Of a DNA stretch of 64,000 bases, positions 10,558-23,364 are shown in pieces. Within the stretch, counting starts at the first letter, position 1, and each line of letters begins with the position of its first letter. The DNA lies in contig NC_133184.1 in the NCBI RefSeq assembly GCF_049306965.1, positions 9,049,501 to 9,113,500 on the forward strand, written 5' to 3'. A program made the position numbers and the translations under genes. The notes below the pieces were generated by a model. The model was not told the DNA's origin. It made no database searches and worked only from the letters and a program-made list of their open reading frames with translations. Origin of the DNA: Danio rerio. Lineage: Eukaryota > Chordata > Actinopteri > Cypriniformes > Danionidae.

Positions 10558-13500
10558 CTACCTGTTGTACGCCCTCTCCTTTTTAGACCTCTCCAATGCC
10601 TTGTCCATGGTCTTCTCGTTGTCTCCTCTGCACTTGGGACAGTACCATTTCCCTTTGGGCTTATGGTGCAGATCAACACATGAGAAGTGAAACCATTCAA
10701 TAGTGCATTCGTCATTATCGCAACCGATCATCTCTCCGTAGGACACCTGCTCACAAAGGCAGTAGGTGGGTTCATTGGGATCAATGGGCAGGTCAGTTGG
10801 CGACGGCTCTCGGTCTTGCTTGCTCTTGGACCTCTTCTTCTTTTTGGATGATGTTGCTGATGCCTTAGGCTTCTTTTCTTTTGGCGTGCCTGATGAAACA
10901 TCCTCGATGTGCTCCAAGCTGTAATTAGAGTTCTCCCGATTCTCTGAGCCATTTTTCTGCCTTCTCGAACGCTTTCCACCAGATTTGTCAACTGAACTCG
11001 GGGTCTCCTCTCGTCTCCGATTTGCAGTTAGTTTACTGGCCGAGAGCAGTATATCAGAAATCGTCGTCATGGCTGTGGTTGTTATGGCGCTCGGGGTGCT
11101 GCCCACTGACACGCTGCTCTCCGGAGAGTCATGACTGGCCTGGAAAAGCTCGCCGTGCCACTCCAGCTGTCGGCTGCGGTTCTCCACCATTTCCACCATT
11201 TGGCCTGCGATCTGGATCTTTTCATCTCCGAGTTCTTCTGTGCGGATCAACGAGCGCTGGATGCAGTGGAGCAGACGACGTCTCTGGACCGGATCGGATT
11301 CTTGTCTGTGCTTTTCATAAGCTTCATCCAATTCGTTGAGGATCTCTGTATGATCAGCACACCAGGAATAGTGTAAAAAAATATGGCAAATGTTAACATA
11401 ATTACTACCATAATAACTGACATTTAAAATAGAATTTAAGTTAGACATTTAAAAAAGTAGTAACTGTAACAGACTACAATATAAAAATGGTATATGCACT
11501 GCTATGATGTGTCAATCATTTTTTCATATCCAAAATGGGGGTGGGGGGGTCAATAGATGATGCCATTATTCATCGCCTATGGACGTCACAATGCTAAGCC
11601 GGCATCGCGATCCTCCGTCCCGCCCCCTTTTGGAAACCTGCTCTCGAAAAATACGCACTTAGGCCCTGTTTACACTAATACCTCTTTGTTTTTGTTTTAA
11701 AATGCCCTTTTAAATCTATCCACATCCACACTAGTGTTTCACCTAGCATTTCTAAAAAAGCCATCTGTCCACATTATACAAGTACCACTTGCTGAAAACG
11801 CACATCACGTGACCACACACACATACTGTCATGTGCTCGTCTCAGCTCCAGCTCAGCAAATGTTTTGAGCAAGCGGCAACCTCCCGCTCTCTCTCAGGAA
11901 GCCAATACGGAAGTAACTAAAACTGCAATTCATTCGAAATTCCGCTAGTCCTGGCCGCTCCTGGCTCTAAAACAGAGCAACTTTCAATTGAGCCCACTGT
12001 TAGAATGGCCAACTTTACAGCAGAAAAAAAGGTGTTTACAGCCTGGTACAAAAAAAGATTTTTGGTTAATACAGCTAATATTACCCTTCATGACAACTGT
12101 GAGGGGGGTGAATTTTTTTTATAACTCATCCGTTTCCTTTATATTAAGTTATATTAAATTTGCATAATTAAGGGCGTGGCCACTTGATTGACAGCTAGGT
12201 CTCGTTGGTCGCCGTCACGTCACCTCAGCTGAATCCGGCAGATTAGCCACTGAACTCGGCATATTTATCGTATTTCTGTGTTGTTTTATGTGGCTTTACA
12301 CAGTCAACTGCCTTTTGGACTTGTTTCCTACAATTATTTGATGGAATGTCATGCTTAGTGCACTTAATTGTGCTCACAAACCGTTCACGTGGCCTCCGTT
12401 TCCCATGTGAGTAAAGTTATATACTTATATACCATCTCAATACATGTATTTGTTTTATTTTAGATCATTTATCGTTAATATTTATATTTAGAGCTGTAAT
12501 GCACTCCAGAATCTGTCAGATTGATTAGCTGTAGGCTCTAGAACAGTCATGTGAAGCGTTGTCATACAGTGTTATGCTGGATTTCATTAATAGTCTTGCA
12601 TTTACTAACACAGACTATATCTGAAGTGTTTGGATGTAATTCGCGTTTTCCTCCTGTTGAGAAACGTCATAAGAACAATGTTTAGTGGCTCAGTGTATTA
12701 CAGCAGTGTTTTTAAAAGACTAAACACTTTATTGATATAGTGTACAACCAAGCACAAGTGGTCAGAATACAAACGAGTCACAGGTGATAAAGTATTAAGC
12801 GTTCTCCCAAAGTAAACCAGGTGTCTGAACCAGGTCCAAGCAAATTGCAGCATGCGTCTGTAGCTCCGATCACTCTCCGCCTCTTTGCCCATGTTTGGTA
12901 TCCCGCCGTGGGTGTGATGACGCGCGGACAAAATGGCGACGGTTGGCCGCGCCTACCTGTGGCTTCTTTTGCGCTCTTTAGAAACCTATGGGTGACGTCA
13001 CGGATACTACGTCCATATATTTTACAGTCTATGGTTTTGAGTAGTGCACGTCACACAGTTTATCAAGGTTGTCCCGCTGGATTGCGTCTCACTATAGTTG
13101 TTAAACGTAATATTTAATTCATCTTGTCTCTGTCTAACGACTCTGGTCTTTTGAATCTATCAGGTGTTGTGTCCCAGCATCAGTAAACTGCTTCAATCTT
13201 TCACTGACATGCTTGTACCTAGTCATTTTAGAGTAAACCTCAGACACTGTTGGTTGTGCACCTGTTTTTACCAACCAAGGTTGTCAACACCATTATAATG
13301 ACACAGATCACTCTGCCAGAGTCATGCCAGGGTCCCGCGGAAAAAATGATTGATAGGTGGTAATTTGTGTGTAACTAATCTTTATTTACTTATGATTTGG
13401 TTATGGGTAAAACAAAGACCATGCGGGTCAAATTGGCTACAAACAAATAATTTATTTGTTAGGAATTAATTAATTAATCATGAATAATTATTTCACAAAT

Positions 13501-15729
13501 GCCTATGACGACGATGCCATCGTTCATCGCAATGTTTCACATTAGAAATCTTACGATGCCAAATTGGTCGACATCACCCAACCCTAGTTTGAGTGGTTTG
13601 GAAGAACCACCCCTCACTGACAAAGGTCCAGAATTTGTCTCATGCATGAGCTAATTTGTCCTATTTTGACTGCTATGACAGTCTGTCTTATATCTGCTAA
13701 AACAAGCAGATTAAAAAATAGTACATATCTAAGGGCTGTTGCAATAATAAATGGACATTAAATCGAGGGTGTTTCTGGTCAAAAATTATTTTAATCTTAT
13801 TCACTTTTTAACCTGCTGCTAGAAAATGCACTTTATACGCACATCATATGCACTTTTAGTATTGCATTGTTTTTATTTTAATGATTGATTATTGTTGTCA
13901 TTTTATCTTATTGTTGCCATTTTATCTTTTTATCTCTTGTTATTATTGTTGGATGTTTTAGATAAATAGGATTGCACTGAGGAGAAGGGCAAACATAAAT
14001 TTCGTTGTATTTTGTACAATGACAATAAAGATTCTGATTCTGATGTTATCATGGTGAAAAATAACCCATCGAAGAGGCTTTAAGGCGAAGCAGAATTCTC
14101 TGTTGGCTGATGCTTCAGTGTGACTTTAGTTCAGTTTTGGCCAATGCTAACATTTTTTTTTTTTTTACGAATCCAACATCAAGCTGTGCAAGAAAACATA
14201 CAATCTGACGTAAGAGGAATCCCCTTTCGCTGCTGTATTGTTTTTAAATAGAGAAAACATTTTACAAGTAACTTTCATTCTAAATCTTGGACCTCATTTT
14301 TGAAGCAAAAAAAATGACCATAAAAAGCTGTAAAGCACTAAAAGAGACCCATGTTAAAATGTATTTGAACACTATTTTGGCTAAAATAGTCAAAAAGTGT
14401 GGTTATGATGACCATGCGACAGCTAATTCAGAATAGTGCTTAAATGTCACTAAAATGCAGTATATAAATTTCATAATTAAATGGGAAATGAGGCGTACAA
14501 TTGCAAAAAGGTCCAATTTTGGAAAAAAAATACACCCCTTAGGCCAGGCTGGCAACAGGCCTGCAATCTCATGTCAAAACATTCAACTGTAACGGTTAAT
14601 CAAATGAAGCTCTAGGAACACTTTATCATTGTATTTATTTATTTTTTGTAAAAACAACTTTACTTATGTCTTCTGCGCTAAATTAGGGTGTGCATCAGGG
14701 TGTATTACAGGCAATACGAAGCTTACATGTTGTACTGCTGACTCTAATAGCAATGTCATACTGACTGTAGTAAACATGGACCCTAACAACCTGACAATGT
14801 TTTTTTAGAGCACAAAGTGTTCTTGAAACTTCATATGACTAAAGTTGAACCGATGAAGTCACGTAGAAAATTTTGGCAATGTTTTACTTCCTTTTCTGGA
14901 CTGTCTAAAATATCTTAGTTTGTGTTCCTGAGATGAATGAAGGTCTCAGACATGAGGGCGAGTAATTATTATTAACTTTTATTTTGGGGTGAATTACTAC
15001 TATAATCAATCTTATTAATAAAGAATCTCGTTAATGACATGAACAAATCCCTCAGTAAAAAAGCTAACCGCAGGAGATTTCTAGCTTTTTTAACTATAAA
15101 AACAATTCGTGAAATCAGATTGCCCCTGTAGTGACTCCTAGTAACTTAATGCCCAACCACGTTTGACAGAAACGTTACACGGAGTTGCTAACAATATGGT
15201 TTGTGTATATACTGTTTCTATGATTTTTTTTCAAAGCACACAACATCAGCACACAGTTGTGATTTCAAGCTACGTGATTATTGTAACAGGAAGTTTGGTG
15301 GCGCTAGACGCTGCCAGACTCCATCCGAACAGGATGTGTGGCGATTACATAGAAACCGCTAAATAATGTGCACAACAATAGCAAATGCATTTACTCAATA
15401 TACTTAATAAACTGGGCAGCTTTACACTCGCAATATTGCCTGTTTCAAACTTGCCTGTTTCACGTGCTAACGTTAACAGTTAGCCGCTAGCCAGCTAGCT
15501 AGTGTGACATTTAACACCCGTTGCTCAAACAATGCAGTGTTACTGTGCTTACACTTCTGCCATGTGGAAATGTCTGTAATCTCTCACCTTGATATTTGGC
15601 GTCTATTTCCTTCATAAGAGACACACATCTTTGTAGGTCCAAAGGCAAAGACTCAACCAGCTCCAGGTACTCCTCAACATAGTTCACCACAACATGAGAC
15701 GACTCGCCGTTTGATGAAGGATTCAGCAT
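10558..15729 (-). CDS. ing1: inhibitor of growth 1 (ING1), chromatin reader with PHD finger
   Basis: Two coding exons: 15588-15729 ([10 protein letters not shown] to DAKYQ) and 10558-11345 ([12 protein letters not shown] to the stop), joined at KYQ|E, the usual ING1 junction, giving 309 aa. Residues 1 to about 105 are the ING dimerisation helix region. A basic nuclear signal KKKKRSKSK lies at 215-223. The C4HC3 PHD finger at 243-286 ([19 protein letters not shown] to WYCPKC) is the H3K4me3 reader of this family, followed by the basic tail ending KKERAYNR, which is the ING1 rather than ING2 ending. Human p33ING1 is 279 aa; the extra length is a Ser/Thr-rich linker after ELFQ. The start ATG aligns with p33. 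An upstream acceptor (TTATCACAG before 15,760) suggests a non-coding first exon. Known partners are SIN3-HDAC complexes. Confidence 0.95.
11545..13586. mobile_element. hAT-like DNA element copy B with internal insert, in ing1 intron
   Basis: It shares blocks with copy A at 346-1290 (GGCATCGCGATCCTCCG, CACATCACGTGACCACAC, GGTTATGGGTAAAACAAAG). The right end reads CATCACCCAACCCTAG, a hAT-like terminus. Compared with copy A, about 11,860-13,160 is extra and unrelated. That insert carries a CpG-rich part and TGACGTCACGGATACTACG near 12,990-13,010. The left end is eroded. Confidence 0.5.
13840..14044 (+). mobile_element. 3' tail of a CR1/L2-type LINE
   Basis: It ends in TGTACAATGACAATAAAG followed by ATTCTGATTCTGATG, the short-repeat 3' tail typical of fish non-LTR elements. 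No coding part is left. Confidence 0.5.
14045..15587. other. ing1 intron, remaining part
   Basis: No coding exon is seen. About 14,660-14,800 resembles 31,384-31,510 (an unnamed dispersed repeat). About 15,120-15,380 is richer in CpG. Confidence 0.4.
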
Positions 15730-15760
15730 CTTTTCAAACGCATTTAGGATGTTGATAAAT

Positions 15761-16333
15761 CTGTGATAAATCAATTTTAATAATTATCCTATGCTATGGC
15801 CTTTGTTTTAAAAAAAATAAAGGCTGCTGAGAAAAGTTACTAAGGTGTTAGTAGTAGTATTGAGTTGTTCAGGACCAGTGACGATTCTATGGCGGAGACC
15901 TACCTCATGAATATTAATATCTTTACGCTGACGTTGATGTGTAACCTTCCAACCGAGTGTCTAGGAAAGCAAAATATGATTAATATTCATTACAGAAGCT
16001 GTTATGTATGAATATTTTTCACAAAATAAACTGTAAAAAAAACGTTTACAGTGGCACGACGCGTGGTGGCGTCTGTCAGCAAGACTTCAACGGTCATTTC
16101 GAAGGATAGAAATTAAAATGCTCTGCATGTTATTTTAGGATTAGATGGGTTTAGTGGAGTTTGGATTGTGGAATAGAAAAATACAGAGGAAAAATGACTG
16201 TTGACTACGCACAACCCCAAGTAGCCTTATTTGAGTTTGAAAGATGCAAGGAGTTCAAAATAGCCTGAGCCGTCATATGAGTTGTTTACAGACTTGCTGC
16301 ATATTATCACTCATCAATTATATTTTGTTAAGG

Positions 16334-16337
<4 letters not shown>
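15761..16337. other. region upstream of ing1 first coding exon
   Basis: Sequence upstream of ing1 on the - strand. It should hold the ing1 5' UTR exon and promoter, but I cannot place them. Confidence 0.3.

Positions 16338-16382
<45 letters not shown>
16338..16382. repeat. (AAT)n microsatellite
   Basis: About 15 uninterrupted ATA/AAT units. Confidence 0.95.
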
Positions 16383-16384
<2 letters not shown>

Positions 16385-16706
16385 AAGAAAACATAAAAAA
16401 TTGTCAGAGAGAAAGCATAAAGTATAAATGCCCCAGTTTACTTTGTGTAGTAATTAAGAAACGGTCAAGCCAGATTAAAGACATTCTCTATGCTGAAACA
16501 GATTGTGCAAAGAAGTTTCCAAAGAAATGCATTGAGATTAAATATATTGATATCGTTATCTTTGGCAAATTGGCATGGAGCATGTGTTGCAACAGAGAAA
16601 CACACATTAGACGAGAAAAATTATACTGCATGTAAGCAAATGATTAATAAACCATTTAAATGCATATTTTAGGAGGAAAGTTGTGTGCTTTAGGGAGGAT
16701 TGTTTA

Positions 16707-19700
16707 CCCAGGTGAAAAAAATATATAACTAAATGCAACTAAAATACACTTAAATACCCGCAAATACATTTTTAGTACATTGTTTTTTGTTTTTTTGTGT
16801 TAAATAAAAGTTTGATGGTTTTACACTATAAATATACTAATTAAAAGTATGTTTATACTTCAGTAGGACTTTAGTACACTTGACAAAAGTATACCAAATA
16901 CCAGTAATACTTAAATAATTTTTTAGTGTACTACAATAAAGTACACTACAGAAAAACATCCAAAAGACTTTTATTAGTGTGTTTTTCAAAAGTGTGCTTT
17001 AAATGCTTTAAACATTAGTTGATTTAAGTACACTGTTTACATACTAATCCTAAGTTTAAAATAAGTTAATATATAAAAAATCTATTTGTAATGTATTGTA
17101 GTAGAAGTACATTTTCCCAAAAGTTGTACTTAAGTACACTTAATGTGAATGCAATATTATCACTAACACTTAAATTGATTTTGAGTGTGGTAATTTTAAG
17201 TTTTTAAGTAATTTTAAGTAGAAGTACATTTTCCCAAAATGTCTTTACAATTCATATATGTGCTGTAATGTTGCATATATTTATATTTTTGTGTTCTCAG
17301 TTTTTTGCTAAGTTTTTGTTCTGTCCCCTAAGGTATTTTTTGGACTTGTGGTTTATTGCACAAAAAAGATTAAAGTGTTTTGATGAAGCACATATGCTGT
17401 TTTCTTTGTACACACATTATCCCAGGTAAAAAAAAAAGAAGTGCACTAAAATGCACTTTATTTAAGTATACTTAGTACACTTTTCTGTAATGTACTATAA
17501 GTGCTCTATTTTCGCACACTAATTTTGTACTTAATGTACTAAAAGATAGTATTAAGTATATGTTAAGATAAACTTAATACCATCTAAGTGCACTCAACTG
17601 TGCTATTTTGAGACACACTGAAATTGAACTAAAATGTGCTTTTAACATACTATATCTGTATTTTAAAAATATATGTTTAGTTACAACTAGAAATACACTT
17701 GAACCCTAATTTTAAATATTTAAATATATTTATGACTAATTTAAAGTATAATAGTAATATATTAAAAGAATATTCAAATTGTTAAAAACGTGTGCTAAAT
17801 ACTGTATTAAAAGTGCTCTATTTTCCTAAACTAATTTTGTATTTAATGTACTAAAAAGTTGTATTAAGTACATTTTGAAATAAACTTAAGTACATCTAAG
17901 TGTACTCAACTGTGCTATTATGAGACAAAATGAAGCTGATCAAAAATGTGCTTTTAACATACTAAACATTTATTTAAACAATATATTTTAAAGGGATAAT
18001 GTGTGTACAAAGAAAACAGCATCTGTGCTTCATCAAAACACTTTAATCTTTTTGTGCAATAAACCACAAGTCCAAAAATACCTTAGGGGACAGAACAAAA
18101 ACTTAGCAAAAACTGAGAACACAAAAATATAAATATATGCAACATTACAGCACATATATGAAATGTAAAGAAATTTTGGAAAAATGTACTTCTACAATAC
18201 ACTACAATACATTACTAATTTTTTATTTTTTTTTTAATATTAACTTATTTTAAACTTAGGATTAGTATGTAAACAGTGTACTAAAAATCAACTAATGTTT
18301 AAAGCACACTTTTGAAAAACACACTAATTGTCACGATAACTTCATTCACATTAACCATGGACTACAATTCCGCCATTTCTGGACTACATTTTCATACATG
18401 CACTCTGCTCACGCACACATGCTTCCTCATCTAGAATGATTACACTCGCACCACCTGAGGATTTTCAGAGACTGATTGCCCACACTATTTAAGCAACACA
18501 CTCACTCATTCACATTGCAGAGTCTTGTTAACTGTAAAGTAACACTACAACGCGTTTCCTAGTCTTGTTTTCCTGTGTTTTGACCCTAGCCTTGTTAGGC
18601 CGTGTGTCTTAGTCTGCCGCCTGCCTTCTGACCACTTGCCTGATCCTTTGACTACGATTCTGGACTTCCCTTGTATGTCTGTTTGCACCTGTATTGACCA
18701 TTGCTTGCCTGACCACTGATTAAACCTGCACGTGGATCCTATCTCTGTTGTTTGTGTCACTCCTCAAGTTACACTAATACAACTGTTTTGGATGTTTTTT
18801 CTGTAGTGTACTTTATTGTAGTACACTAAAAATTTATTTAAGTATTACTGGTATTTGGTATACTTTTGTCAAGTGTACTAAAGTCCTACTGAAGTATAAA
18901 CATACTTTTAATTAGTATATTTATAGTGTAAAACCATCAAACTTTTATTTAACAAAAAAAAAATAAAATAACAATGTACTTAAAATTTATTTGCGGTTAT
19001 TTAAGTGTATTTTAATTGCATTTACTTATATATTTTTTCACCTGGTATCCCTTCAAATTATATTGTTTAAATTAATGTTTAGTATGTTAAAAGCACATTT
19101 TAGATCAGCTTCATTTTGTCTCATAATAGCACAGTTGAGTACACTTAGATGTACTTAAGTTTATCTTAAACTGTACTTAATGCTAATTTTTAGTACATTA
19201 AATACAAAATTAGTTTGGGAAAATAGAGCACTTTTAATACAGTATTTAGCACACTTTTACAATTTGAATATTCTTTTAATATATTACTATTATACTGTAA
19301 TTTAGTCATAAATATATTTAAATGTTTAAAAGTAAGGTTCAAGTGTATTTCTAGTTGTAACTAAACATATATTTTTTAAAATACAGATATAGTATGTTAA
19401 AAGCACATTTTAGTTCAATTTCAGTGTGTCTCAAAATAGCACAGTTGAGTACACTTAGATGGTATTAAGTTTATCTTAACATATACTTAATACTATCTTT
19501 TAGTAAATTAAGTACAAAATTAGTGTGCGAAAATAGAGCACTTTTAGTACATTACTGAAAAGTGTACTAAATATACTTAAAGTGTATTTTAGCACACTGC
19601 TTTCACATTTTGTATATTCTTTTAATATATTACTATTATGCTTTAAGCTATTCTTAAATGTATTTATAAATGTTTAAGATTAGGGTTTAATTGTATTTCT

Positions 19701-19962
19701 AGTTGAAACTAAATATAAATTTTTAAAATACAGATATAGTATGTTAAAAGCACATTTTAGTTCAATTTTAGTGTGTCTCAAAATAGCACAGTTGAGTGCA
19801 CTTAGATGGTATTAAGTTTATCTCAACATATACTTAATACTATCTTTTAGTACATTAAGTACAAAATTAGTGTGCGAAAATAGAGCACTTATAGTACATT
19901 ACTGAAAAGTGTACTAAGTATACTTAAATAAGTGTATTTTAGTGCACTTTTTTTCACCTGGG
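16707..19962. mobile_element. large DNA element made of two interleaved inverted repeats
   Basis: Both ends carry CCCAGGTGAAAAAA in inverted orientation and are flanked by TA (16705-16706 and 19963-19964), as in TA-targeting elements. Inside, the order is X (16707-17424), Y (17425-17997), inverse X (17998-19047), inverse Y (19048-19962). Extra copies of the terminal motif occur at the junctions near 17,424 and 19,041. Y is itself a degenerate tandem array: the phrase AGTATGTTAAAAGCACATTT starts at 19081, 19391 and 19738. AAGTACACTT-like words recur throughout. There is no open reading frame. A solo LTR interrupts inverse X. Confidence 0.75.
18329..18773. mobile_element. solo LTR of a Ty3/Gypsy-like retrotransposon
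   Basis: A 445-bp unit begins TGTCACGATAAC and ends AAGTTACA (TG...CA). It is flanked by the perfect 5-bp duplication CTAAT (18324-18328 and 18774-18778). No internal retroelement sequence is present, so it is a recombined solo LTR. The perfect duplication suggests moderate age. The family is inferred from the TGTCACG start. Confidence 0.75.
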
Positions 19963-19974
19963 TATGCCTTCCCA

Positions 19975-22070
19975 CGGTAATACCATCCAGAATGCATGTC
20001 TTAATGAAGTCTGTATCATCCAACAGACTTTACTTCAGAGCGTAGGTATGCCTCGTAGATGGTGCTCTAGCCTGAGTGATTGTGTTAACCACCAATGCTG
20101 GTAGGTCATCTTAGTCCTCTGCGGTCTCTCTATGGATCATACGTGGAGATTTCAGAGATCTAGGCACGATTGCCAGATGGTGCCCTGTCCCTATGAAAAA
20201 AGGTCCTTCCTCAAAGAAATCTGCCAGGGAGGGGCCGTCGCAATGAGAGGGAGTTCTGATATCCAGATCCGGTTGGGCCAGAGATGGACAAATATCAAGA
20301 CTTTCTCCTCGTCCTCACTGATCTTGCAGTGACGGTGCGAATAGGCTCAGAACATTTTGAATGGTAGCTTGTGAGGGCAGTGGTTCAAAATGCGCATATC
20401 TAGGATTGGTTTTAACCCACCACTCTTTTTGGGTACGATGAAGTACGGGCTGTAGAAGCCTCACCTTATTTAGGCACAATCGCTGACGCACCAGTGGTGG
20501 GGCAACAGGGTAAAGCAGAGCTCACCCATAGGAGGGGTCTCGAGGAAGAGCGGAAGATGAGAAGTCCAGTCTTACCTTCCACCCAAGAGCCTGTGGTGCG
20601 GCTGGAATTATGAGAGAAAGAAGCCCATCCTCTGGCACTCTTGCAAATTGTGGCGAAGATAACTGCTCCTGTAAGCTGGAAGGCACCACGTTCCATGCTA
20701 GCAGCGTTCGAGCTTTCACACCCAAAGAAAGGTGAAGTTGCTCTTTTATTGAAAATTTGGTAGCCACCGGCCATAAGGCCAGCAGCCTGGTGTTGTAATG
20801 GTGTTAAAGGTGTCACCAGAGGAAAGAGCAAACCGCCTTTTCTCCTGGTGGTCCATCTCAGGGATGCTTTGCGGTTCTTTTACTGGACTTAGCAGCAGCC
20901 TGGGGAAAGGGGCACTGGTCGTCTGTGAGGTGCTTGATGCTGCAGCTTAGCTGGTGAAGTGGGCTGGGGCAGCGGAGCAGGTCTTGCAGTAACAGACGGG
21001 CACCCTCAGCAAAGAACAGCCAAAGTGGATGGGTTGGCAGGGGGAGCTGTTTTGGGAGGCTGCCTGTAGATGACTTCCCACATTGTACTTGACTGCTGTT
21101 TCACCGCTGTGAATTGCTGGGTGAACACACCCACAGTGTCACCAAACAGGCCAGCCTGGGATATGGGTGAATTAAGAAAACAAACCACAACATCGCACAT
21201 ATCTGCCAGGTTTAGCCAGAGGTGGCGTTCCGGGCCATCATCCTTCCCAGGGCACTCATAGCTGACTTGGTGGTTCTCAGATCAAAGTCGGTTTTGGTGC
21301 ATAGTTTGTGCTTTAAGCCTGGGTCTGAACCTCCCTTGTGAGGTGAGCTAAACCAGACAGTTATTGACGTGCAGATGACTGATTCAATGATGGAGGTGTA
21401 GAACTGTTTCAGCAGCTCCTTTTGGAAGGTTGAACTTCCTCAGCTGATGAAGAAAGTACAGCCTTTGTTGAGCTTTTTTGATAACGGTGTTAATTGAGTG
21501 TCCCACTTCAGGTCCTGAGAGATGGTGGTGCTCAGGTGCCTGAATGACTCCACTGCTGCCACAATGCTGTCCATGATACTCAGTGGGGGGAGAGCAGGGG
21601 GATTTCTTCTTAAGTCCACTATCATCTCCACTGTTATCATCTCCACTCCACAGCTCCTTAACCTCCTGTCTTTAAGCAGAGTAGATGCATGTAGATGGAG
21701 CCTGGCCCACAGCAGTGTAGGCTCTAGCCCTGAGGGAAGCAGACAAACTACACGCTTCGGATGGGAGCTGAGGCTGACCCTGCCAGGAAAAGGCACCATG
21801 TGGGGAGATTGACCGCAATACACGCTCAACCTGGGGAATGCAGGGTGACGCACCAGTCCGATGAAAAAGCCAGGAACAGGAGAAAAGACCCAGCTTGATC
21901 GTCTTTTTTAACGCTGTCTCGCGCACTGGAACTGGGAGAAAACAGCCTCTTAGAAGATGGCAGCTTTTGCTCTCTCTCTCTAATGTAATCGAAGGATTGC
22001 AGCAAAGAGTCTCTTTCAGTTGCGTGTGAGGCTCTGAAAGGGAAAATGTGCCAAGTGATATTCATCTGAC
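19975..22070 (-). mobile_element. decayed DIRS-type (tyrosine recombinase) retroelement
   Basis: The element is a broken fossil read on the - strand. From right to left it holds gag-like sequence, a reverse-transcriptase start (GFYSPYFIVPKKSGGLKPIL, near 20,370-20,460), then the block before the recombinase (LPLIATAPPWQ, and ITQARAPSTRHTYALK near 20,030-20,100). These phrases are characteristic of vertebrate DIRS elements. A LINE fragment splits the gag side. Several breaks are evident and the termini are not defined. Confidence 0.65.
21290..21700 (-). mobile_element. CR1/L2-type LINE reverse-transcriptase fragment
   Basis: The - strand gives EMIVDLRRNPPALPPLSIM, then FRHLSTTISQDLKWDTQL and LNKGCTFFIS. 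This is the region after the RT palm in fish L2/CR1-type LINEs (MIVDFRR...LGVHISEDLTW...RLYFLRRL). It seems to sit inside the DIRS fossil. Confidence 0.6.
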
Positions 22071-22077
22071 TCCTTTA

Positions 22078-22643
22078 GGCCCTACTCACACTATGCTATC
22101 CGAACCGTGCCCCAGCCTGTTTCCCGGATCCTTTGAGAAGTGTGAGTGCAGTGAATCAGGCTCAGGAAGGGTTCATTTGGGCTTTGGTGCGATACGCTTG
22201 TGTGTGAGTGCAAAACGTGCCTGAGTCCGAAACTGAAAGCATAACGTGACTTTTAAGGGACTGTTTGATACAGATTTATTCATCATTTTTACTGTTCAAT
22301 GAATGCAAATTGTTGCAGTATATTGAATACGCAAACCCCTCATTGCACCACAGCTGCACCATCAGCAAACCTCCTAATTCCTGCAGCACGAAGACTTTAT
22401 GATTGTTTATGAGCGTCAAAGTGGCTGATCTGCGTGTCACTGCATATCAAACAACGACAGCTATATAACTAAAGAAATGTCCACTGTGCTGAGCGAAAGC
22501 GCTTACTGAAGAGCGCAACATTGATGTCGTAAGCGTGCCTCGTCCTGAATGTAATGTGAGTGCGGGCTGCCGAGAGAGACGGGAGGGGGCACAAGTGCGC
22601 TTTGGCCCAGTTCAAGGCAACTGTATATAGTGTGAGTACGCCC
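22078..22643. mobile_element. PIF/Harbinger-like MITE
   Basis: The inverted ends GGCCCTACTCACACTAT and ATAGTGTGAGTACGCCC are flanked by the 3-bp repeat TTA (22075-22077 and 22644-22646), as expected for Harbinger. It is 566 bp with no transposase. Confidence 0.65.
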
Positions 22644-22738
22644 TTAAAATCAGCTATTTGAGATTGCTGCCACCTGTGTTTGCTGGGAACTGCCAATTTC
22701 ATTGGCCCATTTTATATCTCTTCAGATTATTGGATTTT

Positions 22739-22742
<4 letters not shown>

Positions 22743-22816
<74 letters not shown>
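22743..22816. repeat. (TA)n microsatellite
   Basis: An uninterrupted TA run of about 70 bases, preceded by TGTGTG. Confidence 0.95.
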
Positions 22817-22818
<2 letters not shown>

Positions 22819-23094
22819 ACCATGATCTAGTTAATATGTTAACTGCAAACATGTTTTGTCTTTTATATTTGCAATAAATATTAAATTGCATTTTATTTTA
22901 TTTAAATTTCAGTTCCATCAAATGATTCAAAATAACTGAAGAATATTTCTTTTTATTACTGCCAATACGCATACTCTTTTTTTTATGCAACATCTGAACT
23001 GAATCACTGCAAACTAATGTGGAAGTGAAAAATCAGGCATGACTGTAAGCAGTGGGACATAAATAACAATACTTTCATCCTAGCAGGAACTCGT
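22817..23094. other. intergenic, nothing recognised
   Basis: AT-rich sequence without a recognised gene or repeat. Confidence 0.4.
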
Positions 23095-23361
23095 CACCTT
23101 GGAATTTTTATTATTAAGGTTCTATCTGCGTTCTAAATGATTTGGAGATAATGAGCTTCAAAGTTTTTGCATTCCATAGCAAACAGTATGTGTATAACAT
23201 TTGTTTTTTAAAATAAAAAAACTTCTTCAAACAATTCTTCAAATGTTAACAACTTATAAAAAACATCCCATATTGTAAAAAAAAAAAAGTCATTTAATAG
23301 GAAAATGTCAGTAACTCAATTTTGACAAAAATGTCAGATAGAACCTTATAATTCCAAGGTG
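23095..23361 (+). mobile_element. short MITE, copy 1
   Basis: It starts CACCTTGGAAT, followed by AAGGTTCTATCTG, and ends with the inverse (CAGATAGAACCTTAT, ATTCCAAGGTG). A second copy lies at 36222-36464 in the opposite orientation. Confidence 0.7.
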
Positions 23362-23364
23362 ATG

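Noticed and set aside
11022-11376. Open frames on the + strand opposite ing1
   Set aside because: Shadows of the ing1 coding exon.
15290-15325. Possible CTCF-like site (GGTGGCGCTAGACGCTGCC)
   Set aside because: Only a partial fit to the CTCF core; not enough to call from sequence alone.
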